A DNA stretch of 64,000 nucleotides from Hyphodiscus hymeniophilus (Eukaryota; Ascomycota; Leotiomycetes; Helotiales; Hyphodiscaceae): the NCBI GenBank assembly GCA_016508695.1, contig VNKQ01000008.1:1302001-1366000 (forward strand), written 5' to 3'. The notes beneath the pieces were generated by a model, which made no database searches, was not told the DNA's origin, and saw only the letters and a list, made by a program, of their open reading frames with translations. Below, piece after piece: positions 46,791 to 57,568 of this stretch (position 1 is its first letter; each line of letters starts with the position of its first letter). A program made the position numbers and the translations under genes.

Positions 46791-47498
46791 TTACGCTGCC
46801 TGCTTCAAGACACCAGTGTGTGTATCAAGCACCAATCCAAAGATGTTGATGTGATCCGTGAGGCCCGGCTGGCTCTTCAAGAATTTGACGTCCTCGAGGA
46901 TAGTCTTCTCCGGGCTGTTCAATATCAGCACAAGTGTCTCTCATTCACCCCGAGATCAGATATTGCACGCTTACTCTGCAATTGCCCCGTAAACATATCC
47001 AGGCTCGGCGAGGGCAGGATGTCTAGATTTGGTAGCTGCTTCGAAGCCAGCTTCGTCCGTATGGCTCATGCCACAATCGGTGTGATGGATTACAACGACT
47101 GTACCGAGTCCTCCAACGGCATCGAGGGCAAGTATGGAGCGCATGGCGTCTTGAGTTCGACCTCCTGCATTGCGGATAATCGCGCACTCTGAAAATTCGA
47201 GGCCGAGGAATTGCTCAGGGACGATGCGAGGATCGCTACAGGAGACTACACACTGGTTAGGTTGAACAACCAGCGTGGTTCCTGTAATCAGAGCAACTTA
47301 CTGATGGCTGTTGCTGTCTTGCCCATCTCTTTGGCTTTCATGATACCTTGCTTCAAGAGCGGAGGCGCTTTATATGTTTCAGCATATTTTCTAGATGGAA
47401 TGTTAGCGCTTGAATGTTTCTGGAAAGTCAGGCAAATCCCACAAGTTCTTGGCTAATAAGTTAGCCACTTTGTTGGTCGAGGTTGTCATATGATTCAT
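46791..47498 (-). CDS. Beta-class carbonic anhydrase, four short exons
   Basis: Exons on the minus strand are 47498-47443, 47390-47302, 47245-46975 and 46914-46791; introns of 52, 56, 60 nt. All phases fit and the product is 179 aa, right for the short fungal/bacterial beta-CA subgroup. Order: MNHMTTSTNKVANLLAKN, then KYAETYKAPP, then SCSDPRIVPEQFLG with Cys51, Asp53 and Arg55, then RNAGGRTQDAMRS, then VVVIHHTDCGMSHT with His103 and Cys106. These are the three zinc ligands and the Asp-Arg dyad of beta-CA. It ends FGLVLDTHTGVLKQAA. Intron 1 has GCTAAC as branch site. Enzyme: reversible hydration of CO2 to bicarbonate in cytosol. No targeting signal is seen. Easily missed because no exon exceeds 271 nt. 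Confidence 0.93.
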
Positions 47499-48775
47499 AT
47501 TGATAGAATCTTGGGTGGAGTTGACGAGTGTTCAGACTGCTTGGCCGATGATTTGCTTCGAGGATTGGTTAATGCAGAAGTGTTTTGATAGCTTTGGTGG
47601 AATTGTAATGTGATGATCTATGTGAACGGAAAGTCCTTGGGATTGCGAATGGTACATTATATATTCTATCCGGCATTGCTGAAGTGTTCAACGTCCGCAG
47701 ACCTGACCTTTGATTTCCGCGCATTTTTTGTTCAGTAATTAAATCTTCTTTTCGAGGACTGCTTATTGTTCAGTGTGCAGGTCCCCGAAATAAATTTCAA
47801 ATGCCGGAATCTAGATACCAGACCCCGAATGGATTTCAAGCGAAGCTATTCTGCCAAGCTTGAATAAGCCGTATGCACCTTTGAGTTACGGGGCAATTGA
47901 GACACCTTCGTCATAAACTTCAGCGCTGTGCTTAAAACAGATTCGCACTGTGGCATAAGAAAGTTGTAGTGCGACCACAATGAGTGGGCGGGATTTGAAA
48001 TCACGGCTGGATTGTTGATTAGTATTTGCGTGGCTAAAATAAGGGAAAGCTATTCGAGTACTACAGTACTGTACCTCGGCCGGGGGTCGGTTCAGGTACG
48101 GACGTAGCTCGTTCAACGGTCGACAGAACACAAAAACGAAGAGATGAATCAAAAGTCGCTTAGACACGCATCGAAAGCGGTTGTATCGTGCATTACTCAA
48201 TATCATAGGAGATTGTGTATTTAAAGCATATGAAGACACCGATCCCACAATTTCTACACTTTTATGAGCAGCACCCCAGTAACATATTTAGATTCAAATT
48301 CATCGACACAACCAGACTTTCTCTCAAGTCAAAGCCCAACTAACTCCGATCTTTCTCATTGCCATGTCTTCCATCAAACAGACGGTCCTGGCCATCGGAG
48401 GAACAGGTGTTCAAGGTGTCCCAGGTCCCTGTCGTTAAGAGTAAGTGGTCTGGGTGCGGGGGTCAGTGTTGAAAGACTATCGTGGTTCACCACCGAAGTA
48501 GGGATTTCAAAGACGCTTGTGATACTATTCCGTTTTGTGTCGAGGCACTTTATGGTTATGTACCTTTGATTTCGGACTGCTTTACTTTTCTTGAGTAAAT
48601 ACCCCGCATATGGAAGCCTGTTTTCGACGCAATGTTGAGTTAATTTTGTAAACACCATGGTGGACTATGGCGAGGAAAAGACCCCCTTTTTGGTCGTTAC
48701 TTTCGATGTCACCTCTTACATCCATCAATTCTCAGGGAGAGCACAGAAAGAAGCTCATATATCCAGAGCAAGCGC
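47499..48775. other. Intergenic region with an NmrA-like remnant
   Basis: Most of this stretch has no coding signal. A short relic at 48364 is listed separately. The first 300 bases lie upstream of the carbonic anhydrase and probably contain its promoter. Confidence 0.5.
48364..48438 (+). pseudogene. Truncated NmrA-like start exon
   Basis: The sequence ATG...GTCCTGGCC encodes MSSIKQTVLAIGGTGVQGV, which carries the GG-x-G-x-x-G dinucleotide-binding loop at the start of NmrA-like/atypical SDR proteins. The next codons would be PVVK, and CCTGTCGTTAAG is present, but about seven extra bases (a GTCCC duplication) shift the frame into a stop. Nothing downstream resembles the rest of the family. 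Interpretation: a relic or a copy truncated after exon 1. Confidence 0.55.
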
Positions 48776-49644
48776 TTATAGACCCTTGCCCTTCACAAAA
48801 TCGGGCACCTTCTGACCATGCGCCTGTCCACCCATCATTCCCATAATGTTCTCAAATCTACCCCCTTCACAGGTCTCTTCTTCAGTGCATCCTCACACAA
48901 CCCAATATCCGCTCGGTCTTCATCCAATGGCTTTCTTCCCACGATTACCCCAACCTCGTTATATTTCGGACTATTCTTGAAGAAATTTATCCAATGCGCC
49001 ATCGCCTCCTCGATCTTCTCCTTGACTTCTTCAGCATCCTCCTCCCTTCTCCGCTTCTTTTCCGCCTCAGTAACCTTGCCTATCTTCTGCATCAAAGTAG
49101 CAGCCTGTTCTTTCAGTCCCTCTGGTAGTGCTTCGGTGCTTCTCCCGTCTGCCGCGCTTTCGATTTCCTCGTCCATCCATTTCGGCACGAACATGGCCTC
49201 CACACCTTTCATATCCCACGTCAGGTGCTCGGGTTGGAAACAGGTTGTCACCCACGCGCGAGTGGCGTCCCGACCGGCGAAGTGGCCGTAATGGCCGCCA
49301 GGGCCATAGAATGAGCGACCGGAGGAGACGTCAAAGATCGTGCCGTTGAGTGCAATGTATATTGGCTTCTCGGGGTCGGCACCAGTGTAGGAGGCTAGTT
49401 GCTCGTCGGTGAGCTGTATTTTGTCATTCTCCGGAGCCGTCGATGAACCCGACGGACCTGACGTGCTTGATGAGTTCGCTGGGCTGGAATGACTCTGGAA
49501 CTGGAAATGATACACAGCGAGTGCCGCAATAACAGCGACTATCAGATATAACCCATGGTTGTTTCCAATAGGGGCCGAAGTTGGAGCAGTTCTTGACTTT
49601 TTGGCGGATGGAGCCTTTGCATTGCGTTTACGAAATTCGGCCAT
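48776..49644 (-). CDS. Membrane-anchored cytochrome-b5-like (MAPR) protein, one apparent frame break
   Basis: A single exon on the minus strand starting MAEFRKRNAKAPSAKK at 49644. One membrane helix lies at about 33-50 (LYLIVAVIAALAVYHF), followed by a Ser/Pro linker. The heme/steroid-binding domain spans about 75-200: IQLTDEQLASYTG, PIYIALNGTIFDVS, then SFYGPGGHYGHFAGRDATRA, the membrane-associated progesterone-receptor signature with its Tyr/His heme pocket. A Lys/Glu-rich coil follows. The frame changes at a CCCCC run (48860-48864 on the plus strand). One more base joins KKRPVKGG to RFENIMGMMGGQAHGQ, ending GKGL at 48776, 289 aa. Without it the protein stops at 48835 with an unrelated tail. 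Likely ER; related to Dap1-type regulators of sterol P450s. Confidence 0.85.
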
Positions 49645-50350
49645 TCTGTTCAAGGAATGTGTCTATTTCATGAGTTGAGAAGATGTGACATCCCCTCATT
49701 CTGGCAGGTCGATCGCCATTGACACGTCTTAGGTTTAGAGCTAGAGAATGTGATTTAGACCGAGGTTGGCTTAAGGTGAGACAGACACCCGCGTGACTTG
49801 TCTGTTCTGATCTGCGTCGCTTCCGACAAGACTTTATGAAAGACTTTTCCTCATATATAGCTGAGTCATTTTTGCATTCGTCCATTCGGAGCCTGGAAGA
49901 CTTGCTGGCGGTGCTACCCAAAGCAAACTTTGGTGATTACAATATATCGAGGTTAGATACGTTCGTACTTAACCGCTGCATACCCCGCACCCCACACTCT
50001 CCACACCCTCCCGATGCCATCCATCCATGGACGAAGATCCAAATCCGACAAGTAGCGTCACACTAAGGTCATACGGAGATCTACAATGCACTCCGTTGCT
50101 GGGGTTTGAAGGTCTTGGAAGTACTGGTGCTTGTGACTTGCAAAGCTTCTCGAGGTGGAAAATTTGCCTTCGTATTGAAGCTGTTTTTCACTCCGTCTCT
50201 GTGTTAAGTCCACCTGGAAAAAATGAGGGCTCTGGTAGAGAGCTATAGTCTTCCATTTCAAACCAATTACGAAGCACAGCTACGTTTAATCAAGGATAAC
50301 AAACTTCAACTTTTTACATGAACATTACTAACCGTCGTTTTTACAATAAC
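49645..50350. other. Intergenic region, no gene seen
   Basis: Short overlapping ORFs only. The CCACCCTCC-like stretch at 49985-50015 is low complexity. The end near 50351 is the 3' side of the GH99-like gene. Confidence 0.5.
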
Positions 50351-51738
50351 TTAGGATGCCCACGCCTGGTGGAACTCAACAGCATATCGTCCAGCCAACT
50401 GCAAGTAATAATTATGGTCCCACCCATTATCGATGCCAATAAACCCTGGGTTCGAAGCAGGAGGAACTTCGTCAAAGCAGAGAGTTGCAATAGCTTGGGT
50501 ACCTATCAAAACAGTTAGAAGGAAGCTCCAAAGTAGGGTCTTGATCATTCAAGACGGGATATTCATTACCTTCGGGAAACTCGTCGAACATGGCACCAAA
50601 GATAAACATTGGCTTTTGCGCCAACACATTGGTGAGTTGAGCCTCGTAAAAGGTCCCGTTGTATCGATTGCCGAATGGGATGCTAGGATCGCCTTGTCTG
50701 TTGCGGTCACTGCCGCCTGGCCAGATCACTGGGCTGTAGCCAATACCCAGTGAGTCTGTGAGGGCTTTGTCGGCAACGGCTGTGCCGGTGTAGTATCCTT
50801 GGTAATTGGTATTGTCATAAGCACCAACCGTCCAGGGCTGAACGACATCGGCTTGGACATAGACGGCGTAGTAATCCGGATCAGACTGCGCTTCAGATCG
50901 CCACGCCTGTTCCACGCCCACGATCACATAAGGGTTAGGACTGGCTGAGCGAAGGGCGTGGAACATGCTGGCGCAGTCGGCAGCATCAATTTGTGGCTTG
51001 TTGATACCAAAGCCCCAGAGTTCAAGTACCGGACGTCCTTCGTGATGTAGATAAGCTGGGGAGGCCATCAGGGGCGCTATAACCGTGGCGTAATCATTGA
51101 GAAGGCTGGGAACGACATCTGCAAAGTTGGATGATTCGACTTGGGAGAGATCGTATTCCACAGCAAAAGTGCGTCCATACGTCTCAGCCGCGGTTTGGAT
51201 TTGGCCCAGGAGCTGCTTGAAAGAGTCGTCATTGATGTCATTGTAGAATCGCTGGACTAAGATGCCATCGATGCTGTTCTCTTGCATCCAACGGAAATGA
51301 GTGTCGACGATGCCAGTACAGTTGGATTCGAACAGGCTGGCGTGGGAACCGTCTGGTAGGATGAAATTGGTAGTGAAGAGACACTCGGCAGGATATTGCT
51401 CCACCGCTGGGAACATATCAATTTGGACTTGGATTGTTTAGTCATGAGTTCTCTAAAAGATTTAAGCAAGGGAACGAAGGCTCACCATCTCCCGGAGTGC
51501 TGGGTCCCGGTATTTCGCCAAAGTCTATCATCCAATGGTCATTGCCCTGACCTGGGCGACGAAAGAACCCTTGGTATCCATACAGGAATTTGCCCTCCAG
51601 CGTAGTCGTATCAACGGGAGCTACCTGTTTTTTCTGAAGTGCCAGACTGTTGACTGTTGACGCGCACAGAAGGGAAATTAGGGTGATTAAGCGTGCAGGT
51701 GTACATAAGAAGGAAGACATGACTGAGCTCATCACCAT
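50351..51738 (-). CDS. Secreted GH99-like glycoside hydrolase
   Basis: Exons on the minus strand are 51738-51486, 51427-50570 and 50502-50351 (introns of 58 and 67 nt), 420 aa with correct phases. The N-terminus has nested starts (MVMSSVMSSFLC) and a signal sequence ending near ALQKK. The core begins KFLYGYQGFFRRPGQGNDHW, typical of GH99-like proteins, and continues through FRWMQENSIDGILVQRFYND, RTFAVEYDLSQ, RPVLELWGFGI and MFIFGAMFDEFPEGTQAIA. GH99 includes endo-alpha-mannosidases acting on glycans; fungal relatives of this shape are mostly uncharacterised. Acidic residues in VEYDLS and FDEFPEG are candidate catalytic residues. The last exon rebuilds LCFDEVPPASNPGFIGID after FPEG, which supports the intron. 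Likely extracellular. Confidence 0.8.
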
Positions 51739-52353
51739 CGAATATAGCTACTGACTGAAAGAGTGTAAAGTAGGAAAGTCAGGCTGGCGAAAAGAAGTTC
51801 ATACCAACAGTTTGTATTTATAAATCAAGGTTGTCAGTCTAATCAACATGAAACCAACGATCTTCGACGATCTTCACCAATTTGCAGGAACACGAACAGG
51901 TGACTTTTCAGGCTGTGCTCTTCGGTGCTACTTCGCACTTACCAGCTACCACCCCCCTCTACAGAGGATCGTTCCCAATCGCCCAGAAAGACCCGGGCTA
52001 TTGCGACGTTACTGTAGGGTACCGTCTCCTAGCAAGGGGTTGTAGACATCAATAGAGCCTAGACCCTAGAGTAAACCGAACTACAGCAAACACGAGGGGC
52101 GTTCAGCCTACAGTTTAGGATAAAGAGCCTGTAGTTTCAGGGCCTACTTACTTGCAGTGTTGCAATGCTAGTAGGTCGCCAACAAGGGACTAGCAGCCTT
52201 AAAGCAGCAAGGGTTAGGACTTATGGAGCAATTACCGGAAGGGGTTGGTGTGGGGTAGCAGGGGCTATTTTTATTAATACTTGCCGGCTTTTTATTTGAA
52301 GGAAGCTACCTCACCTATTGGAATGTTGGTAACGATTGATATTGAAGGAGATA
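51739..52353. other. Intergenic region with repeat-like 3' part
   Basis: No gene is supported. Bases 52080-52320 have unusual composition with many CTAG and GGGGT steps and no open frame, suggestive of old repeat sequence, but no second copy lies in the window. Confidence 0.4.
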
Positions 52354-52749
52354 TTAACATCCTTCATGCTCCATAAGCAAATTGTAAGCTCGTATGTCTT
52401 TGTCTCGTATCGCTGGGGCCATGTCTGGCTGGACTAACTCGGGCTCGATATCGTGAGAAGATAAATGAATACATCCGAATTTCCGGAAGACATCCACTCC
52501 GCCCCAGGGGTAGACGCAAAAGCCGTTGCCTTTGAAACGTCGGATCAACCCGCTTCTCTTGCTGGTAGATTCCTTCTCGAAAACCATGTTCTCGGAATCC
52601 TGTCTTGAATCATTTGAACCCTCAAAGATGGTAACCAATGACTGCGCTTTAGACCTGTCGTCCTTGCTTCCCTTCTGCGCTCGGTGCACCCGTGATTTCT
52701 TTAACCGCTTTAGTCGCTTCCGAATTCTTGGACTCGAATCGCTCAACAT
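52354..52749 (-). CDS. Small hypothetical protein
   Basis: A 131-aa single-exon ORF on the minus strand, starting MLSDSSPRIRKRLKRLKKSR. The basic N-terminus (RIRKRLKRLKKS) could be a nuclear or nucleolar signal. It is followed by a charged disordered region and a more ordered block (FKGNGFCVYPWGGVDVFRKF) ending MEHEGC. No family is recognised. Evidence for translation is only length, composition and a usable start. It may be noise, though the WGGVDVFRKFGCIHL block looks structured. Confidence 0.4.
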   Translation of the reverse strand: MLSDSSPRIRKRLKRLKKSRVHRAQKGSKDDRSKAQSLVTIFEGSNDSRQDSENMVFEKESTSKRSGLIRRFKGNGFCVYPWGGVDVFRKFGCIHLSSHDIEPELVQPDMAPAIRDKDIRAYNLLMEHEGC

Positions 52750-52911
52750 GTCCTGCTGATCATTGTTGGATAGAATTTGAAGAATCTCCCCTCATACGTT
52801 CGGTCTTATGTTCGGTCTTTTCAAGCAAACCCTCAGCTACTAGAGCACCCTTCTTAAGTAGTTACTGAGGGAAAGACCTTGCTTCGAATCTTTTCACTCG
52901 ACAACGAATCC

Positions 52912-55900
52912 TCAAATCACAGCAATCGCACCACCTTCCATTGCTTCTCTCAATTTAACCAGATCGACTTGCTTAGCTTTGATCCAATTAACACTCTTGC
53001 CCACGCCTCTCTTAACAAATAACGTGTCCGCTGCCTCATTCCTGACTTTAGGGTATTTGTGAAGCAGCATACTGCTCAGCTTCTGCGCTGCGCCCGGGTA
53101 AACATCTAGAAGACCTCCGTAGAGCTTTACTGCAGCTTCCAGCTTCCGCATGTTACCGGATTGGTAGTGCGCATTTTGGATGAGCGCGTAGAGATTGCGC
53201 CAACTGTGAGTTATTAGTATGATTACTGGTAGACGGGAATGGAAGGAGGGAAGAGAGGCAGATGACTTACTTTGTTGAGCTGCGTTGCATGATTCGGTAT
53301 TCGAACAAGTACCCCACGACTTCCATCGTGGGGACAAGGACTCGGTCATTCTTGAGGTTTCTCTTCATGATTGAGATTAAGCTCACACAGATACTGTCAA
53401 GTTTTGCATTATCGATTTCGCAAAATTCGGCTAAAGCAGCTCGACTGGCGCGTACAAGATCTTCTGAACCAGTATCCGCAGAAGTGACGAGTCCTTCAAG
53501 CAGATTATCCTGCCATTGCGCCACGTATTCGTCGCGGTAAATCAGATTGCACAAGTCAGGCATGTCAAGCAGTGCCCGGAAATATTCCTTTGATGACGGA
53601 CTAAGGCCTCCGAATGGTGTACTTTCCATTGAAAGCGCGACGTTCACGGTTTTCTGTGCTTCACTGCGAACCTTGTCCAGCTTCTCCGCTGCAAGTCTGA
53701 GGACTTTGGGGAACAGTCGATCGAACAGGAGTAACTTTTCATGGGCGACTTCATACATAGCTTTCCACACCTTGGCAGCTGCTTTCAGTGCCTCGGTTCG
53801 GACTAAGGATCCGACATCACCACGAGCATCGGTTGTGTAATCATCGAGTCCTTCGGAAATCATATCGGTCACCTGAGAAAGATTCGAGAGACACGCACCA
53901 CTCGAGGCTAGGTTTTGAAGAATGGCTACTCGGCTCTCGATATCATGTCCAAGGTTCCATCGAGTCCGCGCTGCTTGCATAATTGAATCGCGCATTGATT
54001 TCATCATCACTTCGTCCAGACCATTGAAGACTTTGAACAGTGTAGATAAAACTCCTAAGTCTTGACCAGTCCTGCTACCTTGGTCTTCCGTAATAATATT
54101 GACCCAATTCGATAGCACAATATCTTGTTTGGGAGCAATATGCAGGCTAAATATGGCGCATGAGGCTGTTGACGCAGCCTCAATGACCTCGGGTTCATTC
54201 CGGCGCAGCCATTTCCCAAGTAATTCTCCGGCCAGGTCTATCAGCCGGACGGTATCGGAGGTAGTGCTGAGCACATCGGGATTTCCAGCGAGGTCAGCCC
54301 TTTGCCGGCGAGGATCATTAACTATAATCCTGTTCTGGAAGCCTAGCAATGGGCTGACAGCAATGAGAAGCTGACAAACGGCCTCGGCCACCAACTCTGG
54401 GCGTCGATACGTTGACGTCTTTGCATCCTCTAGAATGTAACGGAGAAGCTTTCTGAGATCGGAAAGCACCTTTTCTATATAGGTCGTTGGAAAGCCCAAT
54501 CGCTGGGTCGCTCTTTCGTTCAAGAACATCTCTTCAACAGACCTAACGGTCGCAGCCAAGCACAGAATCAGACCATGCCGTTCTTCAACTTGCCGATGTT
54601 GTAGGCGATTAAGCCGCTGCACAATGCTGTTGATTCGGCCACAATAAGTGGCCCAGAAATGCTCGTCACCAATTTCGGTTGTGTCTCGCGCCATGTACCG
54701 GCAAGCAATAGTTCCAAATGTGGCTGCAGCAATTCTCCTAGCAGAAACATCCGGATCACCAACTCCGCGCCAGGTCTCGAGTGCTGTCAGGAGTGATTTC
54801 GCATATACTTGATCAAGAGCAGCGGCTTGTATTGCAATTTCTTGCATTGCTTTAGATCTAAGAGCGACAGATGAATACTCAACTGTTTGGACCAATTGTA
54901 TACCTTCGATAATAGTATTTGGGTGTCGTCCAATGAGTTCTTGCAATGCAGCAGATGAGCCTCGACGGATGTTTCCTGCCGGGTCCAATGTTGCCGAAAT
55001 AATGAGTACTGCCGCTAATCTTTGGAGCACATCATCCCTACCCGCGGAAGCCGACGACGACTTCGTTCTGATTGTTTGCAGTTCTTTTGTGGTATATCTT
55101 CGAGCAATAGCCCATATACCGAGATTAGCAGCGTCACGGACATTTGTCCCGACAGAACTACCGGATGTAGAGCGTTGCTCGAAATTAACCCCATCGATCA
55201 GCGCGGAAATTATTTGCTCCAGTTGGTCTGGAGGCGGAGCTCGACGGTAGAGCAATTGCGAAAGCGTTAGGATAAGGCCGTGCCATTGCAGCGGATTCAC
55301 GGTAGACAGGTCAGGAACTGATGATTTATTGGTCACTCCGAGTATGTCCTTTCGGAGTGCGTTCATGATCTCTTCAATCACCTGCTCTGCCATTTCAGGG
55401 GCAAGCTTGAGTGTAATGAGGCTCAAAGCTTTGCTTGTTGCAATTCTGACAGGAGTTGCAGAATCACCGAGAGAATCAAGTAAGTAGCCAATGACCCACT
55501 CAACCATCTCGGATGAGCCTAGAATCCCAGAGCTTCTGAGGAGAAGGGCTGAAATATTGCGGAGAATATTCACACTGGTCTGTCGAATGATAGGCGAAGC
55601 ATTGATGGTTTTGGAGAAATCGTCTTCAGCACTGCAAAGACGTTGCATGACATCGAAGAGAGTCGATAAGTAGGCATTAATATCTGCCGTGCCAATAGAA
55701 GACTTTAGAATACCAGCGATAAAAGAGAGAATACCGATATAGTAATATGTTGACTGCTCAACGATAGAAGAGTGACGCAGGCGAGAAATAGCCCACTTGA
55801 CCAGAGCATCCATGACACCAAGCTCCTGCATGTCCCTTCTCATAGCCACTCGGACGAGTAAGACTTTTGCAGCATCTCTCTCCTTACTAGACGTCGAGAG

Positions 55901-56625
55901 ATAGTGGATGGTAAGTGGTATAGTTCGCATGGCGATGCTCGGGATCTTGCTCGGCCAAACGAGCCCTGGCACAGTGGTCTTCAAATCAGATTGAGTTCCA
56001 TCAAGTCCAGCTTGTGAGGAGATGGAGGCAAGGTCGAAAGGGGCAAAGAGGAGTTGCGATAGCCAGAGGAGAGCGATATACCGCTCTTCCCACTCCCACC
56101 CGCCGCCGAGGTCTGATTCTCCATCCTCATCCTTGCTTTGAGTTTCAATGGCCGAAAGCAGCATTTCCAGATGCTTTGCCTCAGTGCTCAAGAATCGGAC
56201 AATGACCTTGTCCCCTCTGACCTTGCAAAATGTGTATATGAGTCTGCATGTCGCTCTCGAAGTTGACATTAGCAATTGGGACTGCGGAGGAGGTTTGGAA
56301 GGTGCCTTCGAGATGACACAGGCGAGGAACGCATCGGCAAGGATGGGTACCAGGTCCGCCAGATGGGGATCGAGAAGCTGGGGGTTTTCTTGGAAAGGTT
56401 CGAGCTAAGAATTGTCAGTGAAGTTTCTAAAGAAATCATTAGTAGATTCAATACCAGTGCAACAAGCCTATCCGCCTCTCGAACGCGTACCCTTCTCCTG
56501 ATCTTCCTTCTACCAGATTGAGTCCTCTTCCAGAGGAACGGATTCAACGAAGCCCCCAGATCTGCGAGAAGCTCATGCGATGCTCTCTGCAGCTTCACAT
56601 CCTGGTCGTCTTCAGGGGCGTCCAT
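52912..56625 (-). CDS. Tubulin-folding cofactor D
   Basis: Exons on the minus strand: 56625-56455, 56404-53271 and 53203-52912 (introns of 50 and 67 nt), 1198 aa, the expected size. The start MDAPEDDQDVKLQRASHELL precedes a basic block. HEAT-like helical repeats run throughout. Recognisable TBCD segments include LEPFQENPQLLDPHL, WEERYIALLWLSQLLFAPFDL, LRHSSIVEQSTYYYIG, and DAANLGIWAIARRYTTKEL. The C-terminal exon has NWRNLYALIQNAHYQSGNM and continues to IAVI. Role: binds beta-tubulin and, with cofactors C and E, assembles or recycles tubulin heterodimers. Splicing at 53271/53203 restores TNWRNLY. It shares a divergent promoter with the damaged SDR gene. A short UTR-like gap separates it from the small ORF at 52354-52749. 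Confidence 0.95.
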
Positions 56626-57568
56626 GGTGTTGCAGCTGCAATGCCTTCGGAGCGAGGGAATTTCTCCCTCAATGTCCGCTCGAGTCGGACTTGTATGCGT
56701 ATGATGCTCTGGGCACAAGGGCAGCCTAGGTGCAAGTCGCCGGATGCCGGGTATGAGGCCGGGTAGTATTCGAAAATTACACCAGAACAGAACACGAGTA
56801 ACCGGACGCTAGAGATTCGCCCCCACGGACAAAAAGCTTGTTTTCTTTATGCTTAACGCCAGATGTGCAACAAAAAAGATATCAACAATTACACAAGTGC
56901 CAAATGAGAGTGTCCAAGGCTTCTATCTTGAGCAACTCACGCTGATATGAAGACAATCATCATGTCGATGAACGACGAGCGCAGACAGATGGATATTTTC
57001 CGGCTACTTCTCTTTCGGCATGAATCGCTTGATGGATGACAACGAGGGGCGGGAATCTAATGCGGGAGTTCAGTGTAGGGACTTGAACTTCACATCTTTC
57101 GGAACCACAATACATAAAGTGCTATTACGACACGCCTTTTGAGTATATTGATTGTTACTTCGCCCCAATCTTCACCCCCTCTGCGCGTGCTCCCAAGTCA
57201 TGATGCACGTGACATCCGCCGCCCTACCATCATCGCGTTACCTCGACTTCACCCATCCTCACTGGCACTCATTGTGCTCTTTCAACACCTCACCTCTGCT
57301 CCTCCTTCTCACCTAGAGTGTGCTCCTCCCAGGACGATATCTGGAACTAATTCTGGTTCGGGTTGGAACTTGGGGAGGTTCTCTTGACCGAATGATTACT
57401 TCCCAGCTTTCAATGGTGTCTCGGAACACTGTTCCTTTTACACTGTTGCTCCGAGATCACGTTATCATATGAATTCAATAATTCCAAATCCCCATCCCTA
57501 TTTTCATCTCGTCCAAGACGTGACGGCCGCCTCCAAGCGAAACTTCTAGTCAATCAACAACTGCAATC
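56626..57568. promoter_or_regulatory. Divergent promoter between TBCD and the damaged SDR gene
   Basis: 943 bases separate two opposite start codons. The region contains CACGTGACATCC near 57208 (an E-box-like CACGTG) and a C/T-rich leader to 57568. Function is by position only. Confidence 0.5.

Noticed and set aside
46722..47192. 156-codon plus-strand ORF
   Set aside because: It lies opposite the carbonic anhydrase exons, whose catalytic motifs and splice phases are far stronger.
51984..52320. Possible transposon fragment
   Set aside because: Unusual composition only; no terminal repeats, no ORF and no second copy in the window.
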